A DNA stretch of 56,799 nucleotides from assembly GCA_016744615.1 (NCBI GenBank), contig JADGEA010000001.1, positions 1 to 56,799 of the forward strand. Direction: 5' to 3'. A program made the translations under genes and the position numbers. This DNA comes from Flavobacteriaceae bacterium (GTDB taxonomy: Bacteria > Bacteroidota > Bacteroidia > Flavobacteriales > Flavobacteriaceae). The notes below the pieces were generated by a model. It was not told the origin of the DNA. It ran no database searches and saw only the letters and a program-made list of their open reading frames with translations. Of this stretch, positions 36,420-46,471 are shown one piece after another; positions within the stretch are counted from its first letter, which is position 1; each line of letters starts with the position of its first letter.

Positions 36420-37754
36420 ATGCCATACAAGGGTTCAATTCTAATAATTATACTATTTATTTCTTTTAGTTCTTTAATATGTTGTAAATCAGAAATAAAT
36501 GATATTGTTATTTCTGATGATCAACATATTTCACTATCTGATAATGAATTATTAGAAAAAGTTCAAAAACAAACATTTAAATATTTTTGGGATTTTGCTG
36601 ATACTAAAACCGGCATGGCTCATGAAAGGTCATCATCTAAAAATTCAAAATTAAAAAGAGTTACTTCAGGAGGTACAGGATTAGGTTTAGCCGCTTTTCC
36701 TATAGCTGTTGAGCGAGGTTGGATTACCAGAGATGAAGCAATTAAACGATTAGAAAAAATATTAAATTTTTTAGAAAAAACAGATAAGTTTCACGGTGCA
36801 TTTGCACATTGGTATAGTGGTGAAACAGAAAAATCAGTAAGTTTTAGTGAATTTGACGATGGAGGTGATATTATTGAAACAGCATTTTTAATTGAAGGAT
36901 TGCTTATAAATAGGCAATATTTTAATCAAAAAAATTCGTTTGAAACGAGTTTACGCAAAAGAATTAATCATATTTGGGAAGATGTTGAATGGGATTGGTA
37001 TGTACAACCTGGTGAAGATGTTTTAACCTGGCATTGGTCCCCTAATTATGGCTTTAAGAAAAATCACAAAATAAGGGGTCATCATGAAGGTCAAATAGCC
37101 TATGTACTAGCTGCTGCTTCAAAAACACATGGTATTCCTGCTTCTGTATATCATAATGGTTGGGCGAGCTCAGGAAACATCGTGAAAAATCGAAATTATT
37201 ACGGCTATGATTTGCCTTTAGGACCAAAATATGGAGGTCCACTTTTTTTTACACATTATTCTTACTTAGGATTAAATCCTAAACTATTGGTTGACAAATA
37301 TGCTAATTACTGGCAGCAAAATGTAAATCATGCAAAAATTAATTATGCCTATTGTGTAGAAAATCCAAACAATTATAAAGGCTATGGTGAAAATTGCTGG
37401 GGACTAACAGCAAGTGATGGTAATAAGGGGTATTCTGCACATAGTCCAACAAATGACAGAGGTGTGATTACACCTTCAGCTGCATTATCTTCATTCCCCT
37501 ATACACCCAAAAAATCTATGAAAGCACTTAGATATTTTTATGAAGAGTTGGGTGATAAAATATGGAAAGACTATGGATTTGTAGATGCTTTTAATCTTCA
37601 AGAAAATTGGTATGATCATGAACATTTAGCAATTGATCAAGGTCCAATAATTGTAATGATAGAGAATTATAGAACTGGGCTCGTATGGAATCTATTTATG
37701 GGTGCTCCAGAAATACAAGAAGGGTTAACAAAATTAGATATTAGTTATAATTAA
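36420..37754 (+). CDS. PF10091 glucoamylase-family (GH144-like) glycoside hydrolase, lipoprotein
   Basis: A 444-residue lipoprotein (lipobox SLIC, Cys21). The whole mature part is one (alpha/alpha)6-type domain of the family named glucoamylase family protein (PF10091). Landmarks are QTFKYFWDFADTKTGMAHER near 50, TSGGTGLGLAAFPIAVERGW near 81, ENCWGLTASDGNKGYSAHSP near 323 and DAFNLQENWYDHEHLAIDQG near 380. Characterised GH144 members are endo-beta-1,2-glucanases, but this family is broad and the sulfatase context suggests another substrate. It opens a run of enzyme genes: GH3 follows after 15 bp. A second copy is at 45104 and a fragment at 56434. Confidence 0.8.
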   Translation: MPYKGSILIIILFISFSSLICCKSEINDIVISDDQHISLSDNELLEKVQKQTFKYFWDFADTKTGMAHERSSSKNSKLKRVTSGGTGLGLAAFPIAVERGWITRDEAIKRLEKILNFLEKTDKFHGAFAHWYSGETEKSVSFSEFDDGGDIIETAFLIEGLLINRQYFNQKNSFETSLRKRINHIWEDVEWDWYVQPGEDVLTWHWSPNYGFKKNHKIRGHHEGQIAYVLAAASKTHGIPASVYHNGWASSGNIVKNRNYYGYDLPLGPKYGGPLFFTHYSYLGLNPKLLVDKYANYWQQNVNHAKINYAYCVENPNNYKGYGENCWGLTASDGNKGYSAHSPTNDRGVITPSAALSSFPYTPKKSMKALRYFYEELGDKIWKDYGFVDAFNLQENWYDHEHLAIDQGPIIVMIENYRTGLVWNLFMGAPEIQEGLTKLDISYN

Positions 37755-37769
37755 AAAAATACATCATAA

Positions 37770-40061
37770 ATGAAGAATAGAGTTATATTATTATTGGTAT
37801 TTGCTGTGGGTATTTATTTTATATCTACAATTTATTCTAATTCAAATCTAAAAGAGAGTAACTTACCTAAAAGCTGGAAAGTAAATGACGAAATAATTAA
37901 TTTAAAAATTGATTCATTAATCAAAATAATGACCTTAGATGAAAAGATAGGTCAAACAGTCTTGCTTACCAGCACTAGAGATGTTACTGGTCCATCTGTA
38001 AACAAAAATTATGAAAGACTAATAAAAGAGGGGAAAGTAGGAAATATTTTTAATGCATATGGGGCTGAGTTTACAAAAGGATTACAAAAAATGGCTGTTG
38101 AGAATACACGATTAGGCATCCCTCTATTGTTTGGTTATGATGTGATTCATGGTCATAAAACAATTTTCCCAATCTCTTTAGGTGAATCAGCAAGTTTTGA
38201 TTTAGAAGCTATAGAAAAATCTTCAAGAATTGCAGCTATCGAAGCTTCATCAGAAGGGCTTCATTGGACGTTTGCTCCCATGATTGATATTGCCAGAGAT
38301 CCAAGATGGGGAAGAGTATCGGAAGGTTCAGGAGAAGATGTGTATTATGGTTGTGAAGTTGCAAAAGCCAGAATCAGAGGTTTTCAAGGGAGTGATTTAA
38401 AAAATATCAATACAATATTAGCTTGCGCCAAACATTATGCAGCTTATGGAGCCACACAAGCAGGGAGAGATTATCATACGGTTGATTTATCTGACCGTGA
38501 ATTAAGAACTACATACCTACCACCCTTTAAAGCAGCTGTTGATCAAGGAGTAGCAACATTTATGACTTCATTTAATGAGTTAAATGGTGTGCCTGCAACA
38601 GGTAATAAATACTTATTAAAAGATATTTTAAGAAATGAATGGGGATTTAAAGGATTTGTAGTTACCGACTATCAATCCATCAATGAGATGGTAGCTCACG
38701 GAATTGTTGAAAATAATAAAGATGCGGCTGAATTGGCTATCAACGTTGGAGTAGACATGGATTTGCAGGGAGAAGTTTATTCAAAATATTTGAAAGAACT
38801 AATAGAAGAGGGAAAAGTTTCAGAAGACCAATTAAACATTACCGTTCGAAGAATATTAGAATTAAAATATGCTTTAGGGTTATTTGAAGACCCTTACAGG
38901 TATTCAAATATAGAACGACAAGAAAAGAATATAATGACTGAAGAACATTTAGAGGCAGCCAGAGATATAGCCAGAAAATCAATGGTTTTGTTAAAAAATA
39001 ACAATAACACAATGCCCTTATCAAAGGATACAAAAATTGCTTTAATAGGATCATTGGCAAATAGTGAAAGAGATATGATAGGTTCTTGGTCTGGAGCAGG
39101 CAAACATAAAGATGATCCGGTAACTGTATTAGAAGGCTTTATTGAAAAAATAGGAAAAGAGAATATTTTTTATGCTGAAGGAACCAAGCTAAATCGCTAT
39201 ATGAGGCGAACAGATGCATCAAATAAAAGTGGCTTTAATGAAGCCATTAATGCTGCAAAAAAAGCTGATATAATTGTGGCTGCTATGGGAGAATTGCAGA
39301 GTATGTCAGGGGAAGCATCATGTAGAACAGATTTAGACTTACCAGGAAATCAAAAGGAATTATTGGTAGAATTAAAAAAGTTAAATAAACCCATTATCTT
39401 AATTCTATTAAATGGCAGACCCTTAACACTAGAATGGGAAGATCAAGAAATGGATGCCATATTAGAAGCTTGGTTTCCAGGAACAATGGGAGGTCATGCA
39501 ATTGCAGATATTGTATTTGGAGATGCAATTCCATCGGGAAAATTGCCTGTAACTTTTCCTCGTTCCTTAGGTCAGGTTCCAATTTATTATAATATGAAAA
39601 ACACAGGAAGGCCTATTGATCCAAATGAGAAGGTAAACCCATATAAATCAATGTATCTAGATAATCCAAATTCTCCATTATATCCATTTGGATATGGTTT
39701 AAGTTATACAACATTTCAGTATTCCAATTTAGTTTTAAGCAATGATCATATCACGAATACTAAAGAGATTAGAGTTTCAGTTAATGTGAAAAATACTGGA
39801 GAATATGATGGAGAAGAGGTGGTTCAATTATATATAAAAGATTTGGTGGGTTCGGTAACAAGGCCTGTCAGAGAATTAAAAGGGTTTCAGAAAGTGTTTA
39901 TTGAAAAAGGGAAAACCAAAACTGTTGAATTTGAATTAACGGGAGAGGATTTAAAGTTTTATGATATAAATATGGATTATGTTGCTGAACCTGGTGATTT
40001 TAAATTGTTTATAGGATGTAATTCTAATGCCACTTTAAGTAGTGAATTTACATACCAATAA
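37770..40061 (+). CDS. GH3 beta-glycosidase (BglX-type)
   Basis: A 763-residue exo-glycosidase of full GH3 length, with an N-terminal signal or anchor. The TIM barrel starts at MTLDEKIGQTVLL near 54; CAKHYAAYG near 219 is the conserved KH block, and FVVTDYQSI carries the nucleophile Asp300. The alpha/beta sandwich (residues about 400-600) holds AAMGELQSMSGEASCRTDLD, and an Fn3-like domain ends the protein (NTGEYDGEEVVQLYIKDLVG near 667). It should release terminal beta-linked sugars in the periplasm. It lies 15 bp after the GH144-like gene and 31 bp before a sulfatase. A second, deleted GH3 lies at 48184. Confidence 0.92.
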   Translation: MKNRVILLLVFAVGIYFISTIYSNSNLKESNLPKSWKVNDEIINLKIDSLIKIMTLDEKIGQTVLLTSTRDVTGPSVNKNYERLIKEGKVGNIFNAYGAEFTKGLQKMAVENTRLGIPLLFGYDVIHGHKTIFPISLGESASFDLEAIEKSSRIAAIEASSEGLHWTFAPMIDIARDPRWGRVSEGSGEDVYYGCEVAKARIRGFQGSDLKNINTILACAKHYAAYGATQAGRDYHTVDLSDRELRTTYLPPFKAAVDQGVATFMTSFNELNGVPATGNKYLLKDILRNEWGFKGFVVTDYQSINEMVAHGIVENNKDAAELAINVGVDMDLQGEVYSKYLKELIEEGKVSEDQLNITVRRILELKYALGLFEDPYRYSNIERQEKNIMTEEHLEAARDIARKSMVLLKNNNNTMPLSKDTKIALIGSLANSERDMIGSWSGAGKHKDDPVTVLEGFIEKIGKENIFYAEGTKLNRYMRRTDASNKSGFNEAINAAKKADIIVAAMGELQSMSGEASCRTDLDLPGNQKELLVELKKLNKPIILILLNGRPLTLEWEDQEMDAILEAWFPGTMGGHAIADIVFGDAIPSGKLPVTFPRSLGQVPIYYNMKNTGRPIDPNEKVNPYKSMYLDNPNSPLYPFGYGLSYTTFQYSNLVLSNDHITNTKEIRVSVNVKNTGEYDGEEVVQLYIKDLVGSVTRPVRELKGFQKVFIEKGKTKTVEFELTGEDLKFYDINMDYVAEPGDFKLFIGCNSNATLSSEFTYQ

Positions 40062-40092
40062 ATATTATTAGAAAATATAACCCATAATAATT

Positions 40093-41694
40093 ATGATGAA
40101 AAAAAATAAAATTAACCCTTGTATTTTAATTTTCACCTTAGTCTTTACAGTAATGAATTCCTATGGGCAAGAGGTAAAAAATGATAAAAAACCTAATATC
40201 ATTTTTATCATGTCTGATGACCATGCAAATAGAACGATTAGCGCCTATGGTTCCGGCTTAAACCAGACTCCTAATATTGACAGAATCGCGAATGAAGGAG
40301 CTATTTTCATTAACAGCTATAACTCGAATTCTATTTGTGGACCGAGTAGAGCATCTATATTAACAGGTAAACACGGTCATAAAAACGGTGTTATCGGAAA
40401 TGGAGCGGCCTGGAATAGAAATCAAACTTTATTGCCTAGGGTTTTACAACAAAATGGTTACAAAACAGCACTTATAGGTAAATGGCATTTAAATTCAAAT
40501 CCTGGAGATGAATTTGATTATTGGAAAGTTTTAATGGGCGCCGGGAAACAGGGCTTCTATTACAATCCGTTTTTTATAACAAGTAAGGGAGAGGAATTAA
40601 CTGAACAGGGCTATTCCACAGACATTGTGACAAATGATGCATTAAAATGGCTGGATAAAAATGCTAAGGGAAACGAGCAGCCATTTACACTTTTTGTACA
40701 ATACAAAGCAACTCACGTACCTAGAATGCCTCATTTTAGATACTTAGACAGATATAAAAACGACACAATACCTGAACCAGCTACTTTATTTGATGATTAT
40801 AGTACACGTGAAAGGTATGCCAAAGAGGCGAATATGAAAGTAGGATATAGGCCATTACCACTTTTAGAAGATCATGATCCTTCGACAAATATTTATTATA
40901 AAAGAATGACCAAGGATCAGCTTGAAAAATGGCATAGTTATAAAGACCCTATCAATAAAGAATATTTCAAATTAAAAAAAGAAGGCAAACTGAAGGGTGA
41001 TGCACTGAAAAAATTTGCATATCAACAATTTATTAAAGATTATTTAAGATGTGTTGATGGCATTGATGATAATGTTGGAAGAATACTAACTTGGCTCGAC
41101 GAAAATGAGCAGATTAAAGAAAATACTATAATTATATATGCTTCCGATCAAAGTTATTTTACTGGAGAACACGGCTTTGCTGAAAAGAGATTTATGTATG
41201 AAGAGGGATTAAAAATGCCTTTTGTTATGCGATACCCAAATAAAATTAAACCAGGAACAAGGGTTGAGCAAATGATACAAAATATTGACCATGCTCCAAC
41301 ATTAATTAATGCTGCTGGAATCAAGATTCCAAAAGATATGCAAGGTGAATCATTCCTTCAAATCGCAAAAGGTGAACAAGATAATACATGGAGGAAATCA
41401 GTTTACTATCATTATTATGATCATGGAAGACACAACGTCCCAAGACATGATGGCATTAGGTCAGAACGCTACAAATTAATTCATTTTTATACAGATGATA
41501 AGTACGAGTTTTATGATTTAAAATTAGATCCAAATGAAATCGACAATCTTTATGGTAATGATCGTTATAAAAACATAATTGCTAAAATGACAAAAGAATT
41601 ACATCAATTAAGAATTACTTATGAGGTTCCTGAAAAATATTTCAAACCTCCATATGCTGAAGTTAAAGGCTTTAAAAAAAAGAGTAAAAAATAA
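40093..41694 (+). CDS. S1-family sulfatase
   Basis: A 533-residue sulfatase with a type I signal peptide ending near NSYGQE (about 26). MSDDHANRTISAYG is at 40-53, the signature CGPSRASILTG begins at Cys82, GKWHLNS is near 136 and YASDQSYFTGEHGFAEKRFM is near 350. The overall plan matches the sulfatases at 26828 and 46472, so these three are paralogues of one subtype. Periplasmic desulfation of glycan fragments is expected. The next sulfatase gene begins 11 bp downstream. Confidence 0.9.
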   Translation: MMKKNKINPCILIFTLVFTVMNSYGQEVKNDKKPNIIFIMSDDHANRTISAYGSGLNQTPNIDRIANEGAIFINSYNSNSICGPSRASILTGKHGHKNGVIGNGAAWNRNQTLLPRVLQQNGYKTALIGKWHLNSNPGDEFDYWKVLMGAGKQGFYYNPFFITSKGEELTEQGYSTDIVTNDALKWLDKNAKGNEQPFTLFVQYKATHVPRMPHFRYLDRYKNDTIPEPATLFDDYSTRERYAKEANMKVGYRPLPLLEDHDPSTNIYYKRMTKDQLEKWHSYKDPINKEYFKLKKEGKLKGDALKKFAYQQFIKDYLRCVDGIDDNVGRILTWLDENEQIKENTIIIYASDQSYFTGEHGFAEKRFMYEEGLKMPFVMRYPNKIKPGTRVEQMIQNIDHAPTLINAAGIKIPKDMQGESFLQIAKGEQDNTWRKSVYYHYYDHGRHNVPRHDGIRSERYKLIHFYTDDKYEFYDLKLDPNEIDNLYGNDRYKNIIAKMTKELHQLRITYEVPEKYFKPPYAEVKGFKKKSKK

Positions 41695-41705
41695 CCAAAA
41701 CTTGT

Positions 41706-43112
41706 ATGCATTTTAATATTAAAAATATCGTTTACTTCGTTGTTTTAGTTTTAATTAACTGCAAAATCGCCGCTCAAGCTAAAACGAATAGCAATAACCT
41801 AAATAAAAACAGACCCAATATTATCATTTTATTAGCAGATGATTTAGGTTATGCAGATGTTGGTTATAATGGATGTAAAGATATTCCAACGCCCAATATT
41901 GATGCCTTAGCTTCAAATGGTGTTACATTTTCAAATGGATATGTTACCGGAGCAGTTTGTGGCCCTACAAGAGCAGGGTTAATGACAGGCCGTTACCAGC
42001 AAAAATTTGGTTCTGAAAGAAATCCGGGGCCTAGAAAAAAAACACAAGAAGTAAAAGTTGGTGTGCCTTTAACTGAAACTTTCATTTCAACCAGATTAAA
42101 AGAAATTGGTTATAAAACTGCCTGTTTTGGTAAATGGCATTTAGGAGGTGAAAGTGGTGATAAAGATCTATATCCTTTGAATAGAGGTTTTGATAAATTT
42201 TTTGGTTTTTTGGAAGGAGCGGCTTTATATATTGACCCTGAAAATAAGGAGAAAAAATATATGCGGAATAATGATGAACTCGCCATAGAAGAAGAATACT
42301 ATACCGATGCCATTACAAGAGAATCCATTTCATTTATCAATCGAAATAAAAATAATTCTTTCTTTTTATATGTACCATACAATGCTGTTCACGCTCCGTT
42401 ACAAGCAACAGATGAATACTTAAAGCTATTTGACACCATTAAAAATCCTAAAAGAAGACTATTAGCAGCAATGAATTTTGCAATGGATAAAAGTATAGGA
42501 GAAATTCTATCCGCCTTAAAAGAAAATGGAATAGAAGAAAACACCCTAATATTTTTCTTAAGCGATAACGGTGGAAAACCTACAGGGAATTTCTCATCAA
42601 ACTTGCCACTTAGAGGTGAAAAAAATCAGTTTTATGAAGGTGGTATTCACATTCCATTTGTGGTTCAGTGGAAGAATAATTTTCCGCAAAATATAATTTA
42701 TGATAAGCCGGTATCTTCATTAGATATTATGCCAACGATAATGAGAGCTGTAGGGTTAACGATTGATAAAAACTGGAGTATTGATGGTGTGGATATGACT
42801 TCTGTTGTAAGAGGGGAAAATGAAGATTATCTTCATGCTGAATTATTCTGGAAACAAGGAAAGCATTTTGCGGCACGAAATAAGGAATGGAAAATTGTCA
42901 AAATGGGTGATCAAATTGAATTGTTTAATTTGATAAATGATCCTTATGAAACAACAGATCTATCCGAAAAAAACCCTAAAGAAAAGAAAAAATTATTAGC
43001 AGCTTATACCCAATGGAATAAAAAAAATATTCCCGCTCAATATGGTTATGGCAATAAAACAGAGTTTCCATATAAAGTGATTAGAACGAGAAGAACAGCA
43101 TTAAAAAGATAA
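41706..43112 (+). CDS. S1-family sulfatase (arylsulfatase-like)
   Basis: A 468-residue sulfatase. The N-terminus has both a possible lipobox (LINC, Cys19) and a possible type I site (IAAQA), so anchoring is uncertain. LADDLGYADVGYNG lies at 43-56, the signature CGPTRAGLMTG begins at Cys85, and FGKWHLGGE is near 143. FLSDNGGKPTGN and LRGEKNQFYEGGIHIPF complete the metal site. It groups with the sulfatase at 30208. The next sulfatase gene starts only 4 bp after its stop. Confidence 0.9.
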   Translation: MHFNIKNIVYFVVLVLINCKIAAQAKTNSNNLNKNRPNIIILLADDLGYADVGYNGCKDIPTPNIDALASNGVTFSNGYVTGAVCGPTRAGLMTGRYQQKFGSERNPGPRKKTQEVKVGVPLTETFISTRLKEIGYKTACFGKWHLGGESGDKDLYPLNRGFDKFFGFLEGAALYIDPENKEKKYMRNNDELAIEEEYYTDAITRESISFINRNKNNSFFLYVPYNAVHAPLQATDEYLKLFDTIKNPKRRLLAAMNFAMDKSIGEILSALKENGIEENTLIFFLSDNGGKPTGNFSSNLPLRGEKNQFYEGGIHIPFVVQWKNNFPQNIIYDKPVSSLDIMPTIMRAVGLTIDKNWSIDGVDMTSVVRGENEDYLHAELFWKQGKHFAARNKEWKIVKMGDQIELFNLINDPYETTDLSEKNPKEKKKLLAAYTQWNKKNIPAQYGYGNKTEFPYKVIRTRRTALKR

Positions 43113-43116
43113 ACTA

Positions 43117-44655
43117 ATGAATAGTAGAACTACAAAATTATTTTTGATCATTTTCTTATTCGTTATTGTATCCAAACAAATAATTGCACAGAATAAAAAA
43201 CAACCAATAAATTTATTGCTAATAACTGCGGATGATTTGGGTTATGAGGCTGTCAATTCCTTTGGTAGAAATATTCCTGACTTGACTCCTCAGATGGATA
43301 AATTTGCCAACGAAGGCGTGCAATTCGCTGAAGCTCATACAGCAACTCCGATTTGTCAGCCTAGTAGAGCCATAATGGCAACAGGATTATATGGTATCTC
43401 CAGTGGAATGATGGGCTTTATTCATATGAAGAAAAAAGTTCCAACTGCTATGCAAACCTTTCAAGATCATGGTTATATTACAGGGATTTTAGGAAAAGTT
43501 GGACATTCAACTCCCGATCTAAATTACAATTGGGATTTCGAACATAATTATGGAGAATTAGGATCAGGAAGAAGCCCCAAAAAGTATTCAGCCTACGCTA
43601 CTGAGTTTTTTGAAAAATGTAAAAAGGAGCATAAATCTTTTTATTTTATGGTCAATTCACATGACCCACATAGAGTATTTCATAATCCAAATGGAAAAAT
43701 TCCAAGTGGGGCGGAAAACCCATCAAAAATATTTACAATAGATGAAGTAGAGGTTCCAAAGTATTTACCGAAAACTGATCAGGTAAAATTAGAATTGAGT
43801 TATTATTATAATTCAGTTCGAAGATTTGATGATACATTTGGGGCAATTATCAAAGCTTTAAAAAAATCAGGACTGTATCAAAATACTTTAATTATAGTCT
43901 TGTCAGATAATGGTTCAGCCTTTCCATTTGCAAAGGCAAACGCCTATATTTCAAGCACAAAGACTCCGTTTTACGTACATTATCCAGGTCACATGATAGA
44001 AGGGTTGAAGGATACAGAACATATGATATCTGAAGTGGATATTTTTCCTACATTTTTGGATGCTGCTGGGATTAAAATTGATCAGAAATTAGATGGAAAA
44101 TCAATTCTCTCTTTATTAAAAGGTGAAAAACAGGAAAATCGAAATTTTATTATCGGAGAAATCGATTATAAAATTGGTGGAAAAGCTACCCCTATCCGTT
44201 CTTATGGAGATAAAAAGTATAGATACATATTTAATCCCTGGAGCTCAACAGGTAATGAATACAGAAATAATAATGAAGGGCTAATAAATAAAGATATTGA
44301 GAAAAATCATCCAGAATATATAAGGTTTGTTGATTTTTTTAGACACAGAGCTTTAGAAGAATTTTATGATGTTCAAAAAGATCCTGATGCCACAAACAAC
44401 CTTATTAATAATCCCAAATATAAAAGTAAAATTGAACAGTATAGAACTGCACTAATTCAGTGGATGAAGAAAAAAAATGACCCAGTTTTAGTGATGTTGG
44501 AAAATGTAGGGCAACCTGAGAAAATGCAAGAATATTTAGACGCTTATTTCCCTAAGAAAAAATCACTGATGCCAAAAGAGCAACTAGAAGAAATAAAAAA
44601 GAAGGCTGAGGCAAAGCAAGCAAAAAAAAAGAATAAGAATAAAAAAAGCAGATAA
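43117..44655 (+). CDS. S1-family sulfatase (sulfamidase-like branch)
   Basis: A 512-residue sulfatase with signal peptide (cleavage near IIAQN, residue 25). ITADDLGYEAVNSFGRN is at 36-52, the signature CQPSRAIMATG begins at Cys80, and the Lys/His block is GKVGHSTPD instead of GKWHLG. FMVNSHDPHRVFHNPNG near 185 recalls the heparan N-sulfatase-like branch of S1, though substrate cannot be read from this. The last 40 residues are Lys-rich and look disordered. It ends the tight sulfatase trio; a likely terminator follows. Confidence 0.88.
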   Translation: MNSRTTKLFLIIFLFVIVSKQIIAQNKKQPINLLLITADDLGYEAVNSFGRNIPDLTPQMDKFANEGVQFAEAHTATPICQPSRAIMATGLYGISSGMMGFIHMKKKVPTAMQTFQDHGYITGILGKVGHSTPDLNYNWDFEHNYGELGSGRSPKKYSAYATEFFEKCKKEHKSFYFMVNSHDPHRVFHNPNGKIPSGAENPSKIFTIDEVEVPKYLPKTDQVKLELSYYYNSVRRFDDTFGAIIKALKKSGLYQNTLIIVLSDNGSAFPFAKANAYISSTKTPFYVHYPGHMIEGLKDTEHMISEVDIFPTFLDAAGIKIDQKLDGKSILSLLKGEKQENRNFIIGEIDYKIGGKATPIRSYGDKKYRYIFNPWSSTGNEYRNNNEGLINKDIEKNHPEYIRFVDFFRHRALEEFYDVQKDPDATNNLINNPKYKSKIEQYRTALIQWMKKKNDPVLVMLENVGQPEKMQEYLDAYFPKKKSLMPKEQLEEIKKKAEAKQAKKKNKNKKSR

Positions 44656-44658
44656 CTT

Positions 44659-44701
44659 CTTATTGTAAGCTTTCAAAATTATCAGTTTAACAATAAGTTT
44701 T
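44659..44701 (+). terminator. Likely terminator after the sulfatase trio
   Basis: CTTATTGT (44659-44666) pairs with ACAATAAG (44690-44697), followed by TTTT. The loop is long (23 nt), so strength is uncertain. Confidence 0.45.
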
Positions 44702-44832
44702 AAAACTTAAAAAATGTAAATATTTTTCTATGTTGTAATAAGTTTTTTATTCCTGTTATACAAGTATTCAAAGCTACAGACTATTAAAAAAATATCAAGA
44801 AGTAAATCATTTACAATCAACTTAGGCAATGT

Positions 44833-44840
44833 TAATTTTG
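44833..44840 (+). promoter_or_regulatory. -7-like box before the FGE-like remnant
   Basis: TAATTTTG fits TAnnTTTG exactly. It could be an old promoter of the lost gene, now possibly serving the GH144-like gene at 45104. Confidence 0.3.
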
Positions 44841-44862
44841 TTAGAATAGTTTAGGCTCCTAA

Positions 44863-45089
44863 GGCAAGTTTTATGGAAACTTATCAGAATGATGTTACAA
44901 TTGGTTTAGCGAATATGAGGAAGGAAAAAAGGTAAATCCGAAAGAACCAAAAAGTAAAAAAAAAGATTGCCTGCAGTAGAAGTTGGTTTGAACTAGATAA
45001 ATATAAGATCAACCACAAGGTTTCAATATTCGTCTAAAAATGGATATAGTTCTGTAGGTTTAAGACTTACTTTAAAATTAGAAAATTAA
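44863..45089 (+). pseudogene. Formylglycine-generating-enzyme-like (SUMF1/FGE-sulfatase domain) remnant
   Basis: One frame gives GKFYGNLSE, a TGA, then CYNWFSEYEEGKKVNPKEP. A second frame gives CSRSWFELDKYK, and the end reads KNGYSSVGLRLTLKLEN with TAA at 45087-45089. These match, in order, the FGE-domain pattern GN.WEWC.DW...NP, LRGGSW and ...GFR near the C-terminus. The Trp of the WEWC motif has become TGA, and further lesions break the frame. The N-terminal three-quarters is absent. True FGEs mature sulfatases, but many family members do other jobs, so the lost function is not certain. It sits between two parts of the sulfatase PUL. Confidence 0.65.
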
Positions 45090-45103
45090 AAATTACGTTT
45101 AAA

Positions 45104-46432
45104 ATGAATAGAAATAAATTTAAAAAAATTAAAATTGTATTAGCATTAAGTTTACTAGTAATTATAAGTTATTCTTGTAAACATGAAGAGGAAAAAAGAA
45201 CTTCCAAACAATCATCTACTTGGGAGAATTTACCTAAAGAAGATCAAGTTTTTTTGGATCTAGTTCAGCATAAAGCATTTGACTTTTTTTGGGAAGGATT
45301 TGATGAAAACACAGGATTTATTTATGATGGACATAGTAAAAATAGACGTACAAGCGTAGCTACTTCTGGTTTTGGCTTATCGACCTTTATTGTGGGCGTT
45401 GAAAGAGGTTGGGTGTCAAAAGATGAAACCTATAAGAGAGTATTACTAACGCTGAATAGTTTTTACAAAGATCCTAATAATCCAACAGATTTTTGCGTAG
45501 AAGGAAGATATGGGTTTTTCTATCATTTCTTTAATATAGATACTGGAAAGCGCAATGGAAAATCAGAGGTTTCAACCATAGATACAGCCATCTTAATGGC
45601 AGGTGTCCTAGATGTAATGGAATATTTTAAAGGAACAGAAGTAGAAACCTTAGCAAATAAAATTTATCAAAATGCTCAATGGGATAAATATATAAATGAT
45701 GAAAAAGCAGTTGTTGGTGGCTGGCGTCCAGAAATGAAACCAGTGGCTGTATACAAAGGTTATAATGAGTATAACTTGGTTTATTTATTGGGATTAGGAT
45801 CGCCAACTTATCCATTACCAGATGCTAGCTGGGATGTCTGGGCAAGCGGTAAAGGTTTTATTCCTATTAAGCCTTATAATCATATTGGTGAATTTTTAAC
45901 TCCTCATGGTGTATTGCAGCCTTTAGCCTACATATACCAATTTCCGGCTTGTTGGTATGATTTCAGAAATAAATCTGATGATTTTGTGAATTATTATCAG
46001 ATGAGCATTAACGCCTTAAAGGCAAACAAAGAGTACACAAATAGTTGGGGATTTGCTCATGGTTATCCCGAAGAACTTTGGGGTTGGACTGCGATTGCCG
46101 GTCGTGATGGTTATTTAGGATTTTCACATCCTTATAATGGAACATTAGCTCCATCTGCAGTATTGGCTTCATTACCATTTATGCCAGAAGAATCTTTAAA
46201 ATCTATTAAGTATATGTATAAAACTTATGGCGATAAAATTTTTAAAGAATATGGTTTTGTCGATTCCTTTAACCCTCATCAAAATTGGTATGATAATACT
46301 TATTTAGGTATTGATAAGGGCAATGAAGTTTTATCAATAGAAAATTACAGAAGTGGTTCTATTTGGAAACGCTTTATGGATATTCCTTATGTAAAAGCCG
46401 GTATGAAGAAGGCTAAATTTAAAAACTTGTAA
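45104..46432 (+). CDS. PF10091 glucoamylase-family (GH144-like) glycoside hydrolase, second copy, lipoprotein
   Basis: A 442-residue lipoprotein (lipobox YSC, Cys25). It is homologous to the protein at 36420 across its length: VQHKAFDFFWEGFDENTGFI near 54, VATSGFGLSTFIVGVERGWV near 82, ELWGWTAIAGRDGYLGFSHP near 326 and DSFNPHQNWYDNTYLGIDKG near 386. The two are diverged rather than recent duplicates, so they probably act on different linkages or chain lengths. The frameshifted sulfatase starts 39 bp downstream. Confidence 0.8.
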   Translation: MNRNKFKKIKIVLALSLLVIISYSCKHEEEKRTSKQSSTWENLPKEDQVFLDLVQHKAFDFFWEGFDENTGFIYDGHSKNRRTSVATSGFGLSTFIVGVERGWVSKDETYKRVLLTLNSFYKDPNNPTDFCVEGRYGFFYHFFNIDTGKRNGKSEVSTIDTAILMAGVLDVMEYFKGTEVETLANKIYQNAQWDKYINDEKAVVGGWRPEMKPVAVYKGYNEYNLVYLLGLGSPTYPLPDASWDVWASGKGFIPIKPYNHIGEFLTPHGVLQPLAYIYQFPACWYDFRNKSDDFVNYYQMSINALKANKEYTNSWGFAHGYPEELWGWTAIAGRDGYLGFSHPYNGTLAPSAVLASLPFMPEESLKSIKYMYKTYGDKIFKEYGFVDSFNPHQNWYDNTYLGIDKGNEVLSIENYRSGSIWKRFMDIPYVKAGMKKAKFKNL

Positions 46433-46471
46433 ATATTTAACTCATAAAATTTTAATTTAAAATCTCCTTCC

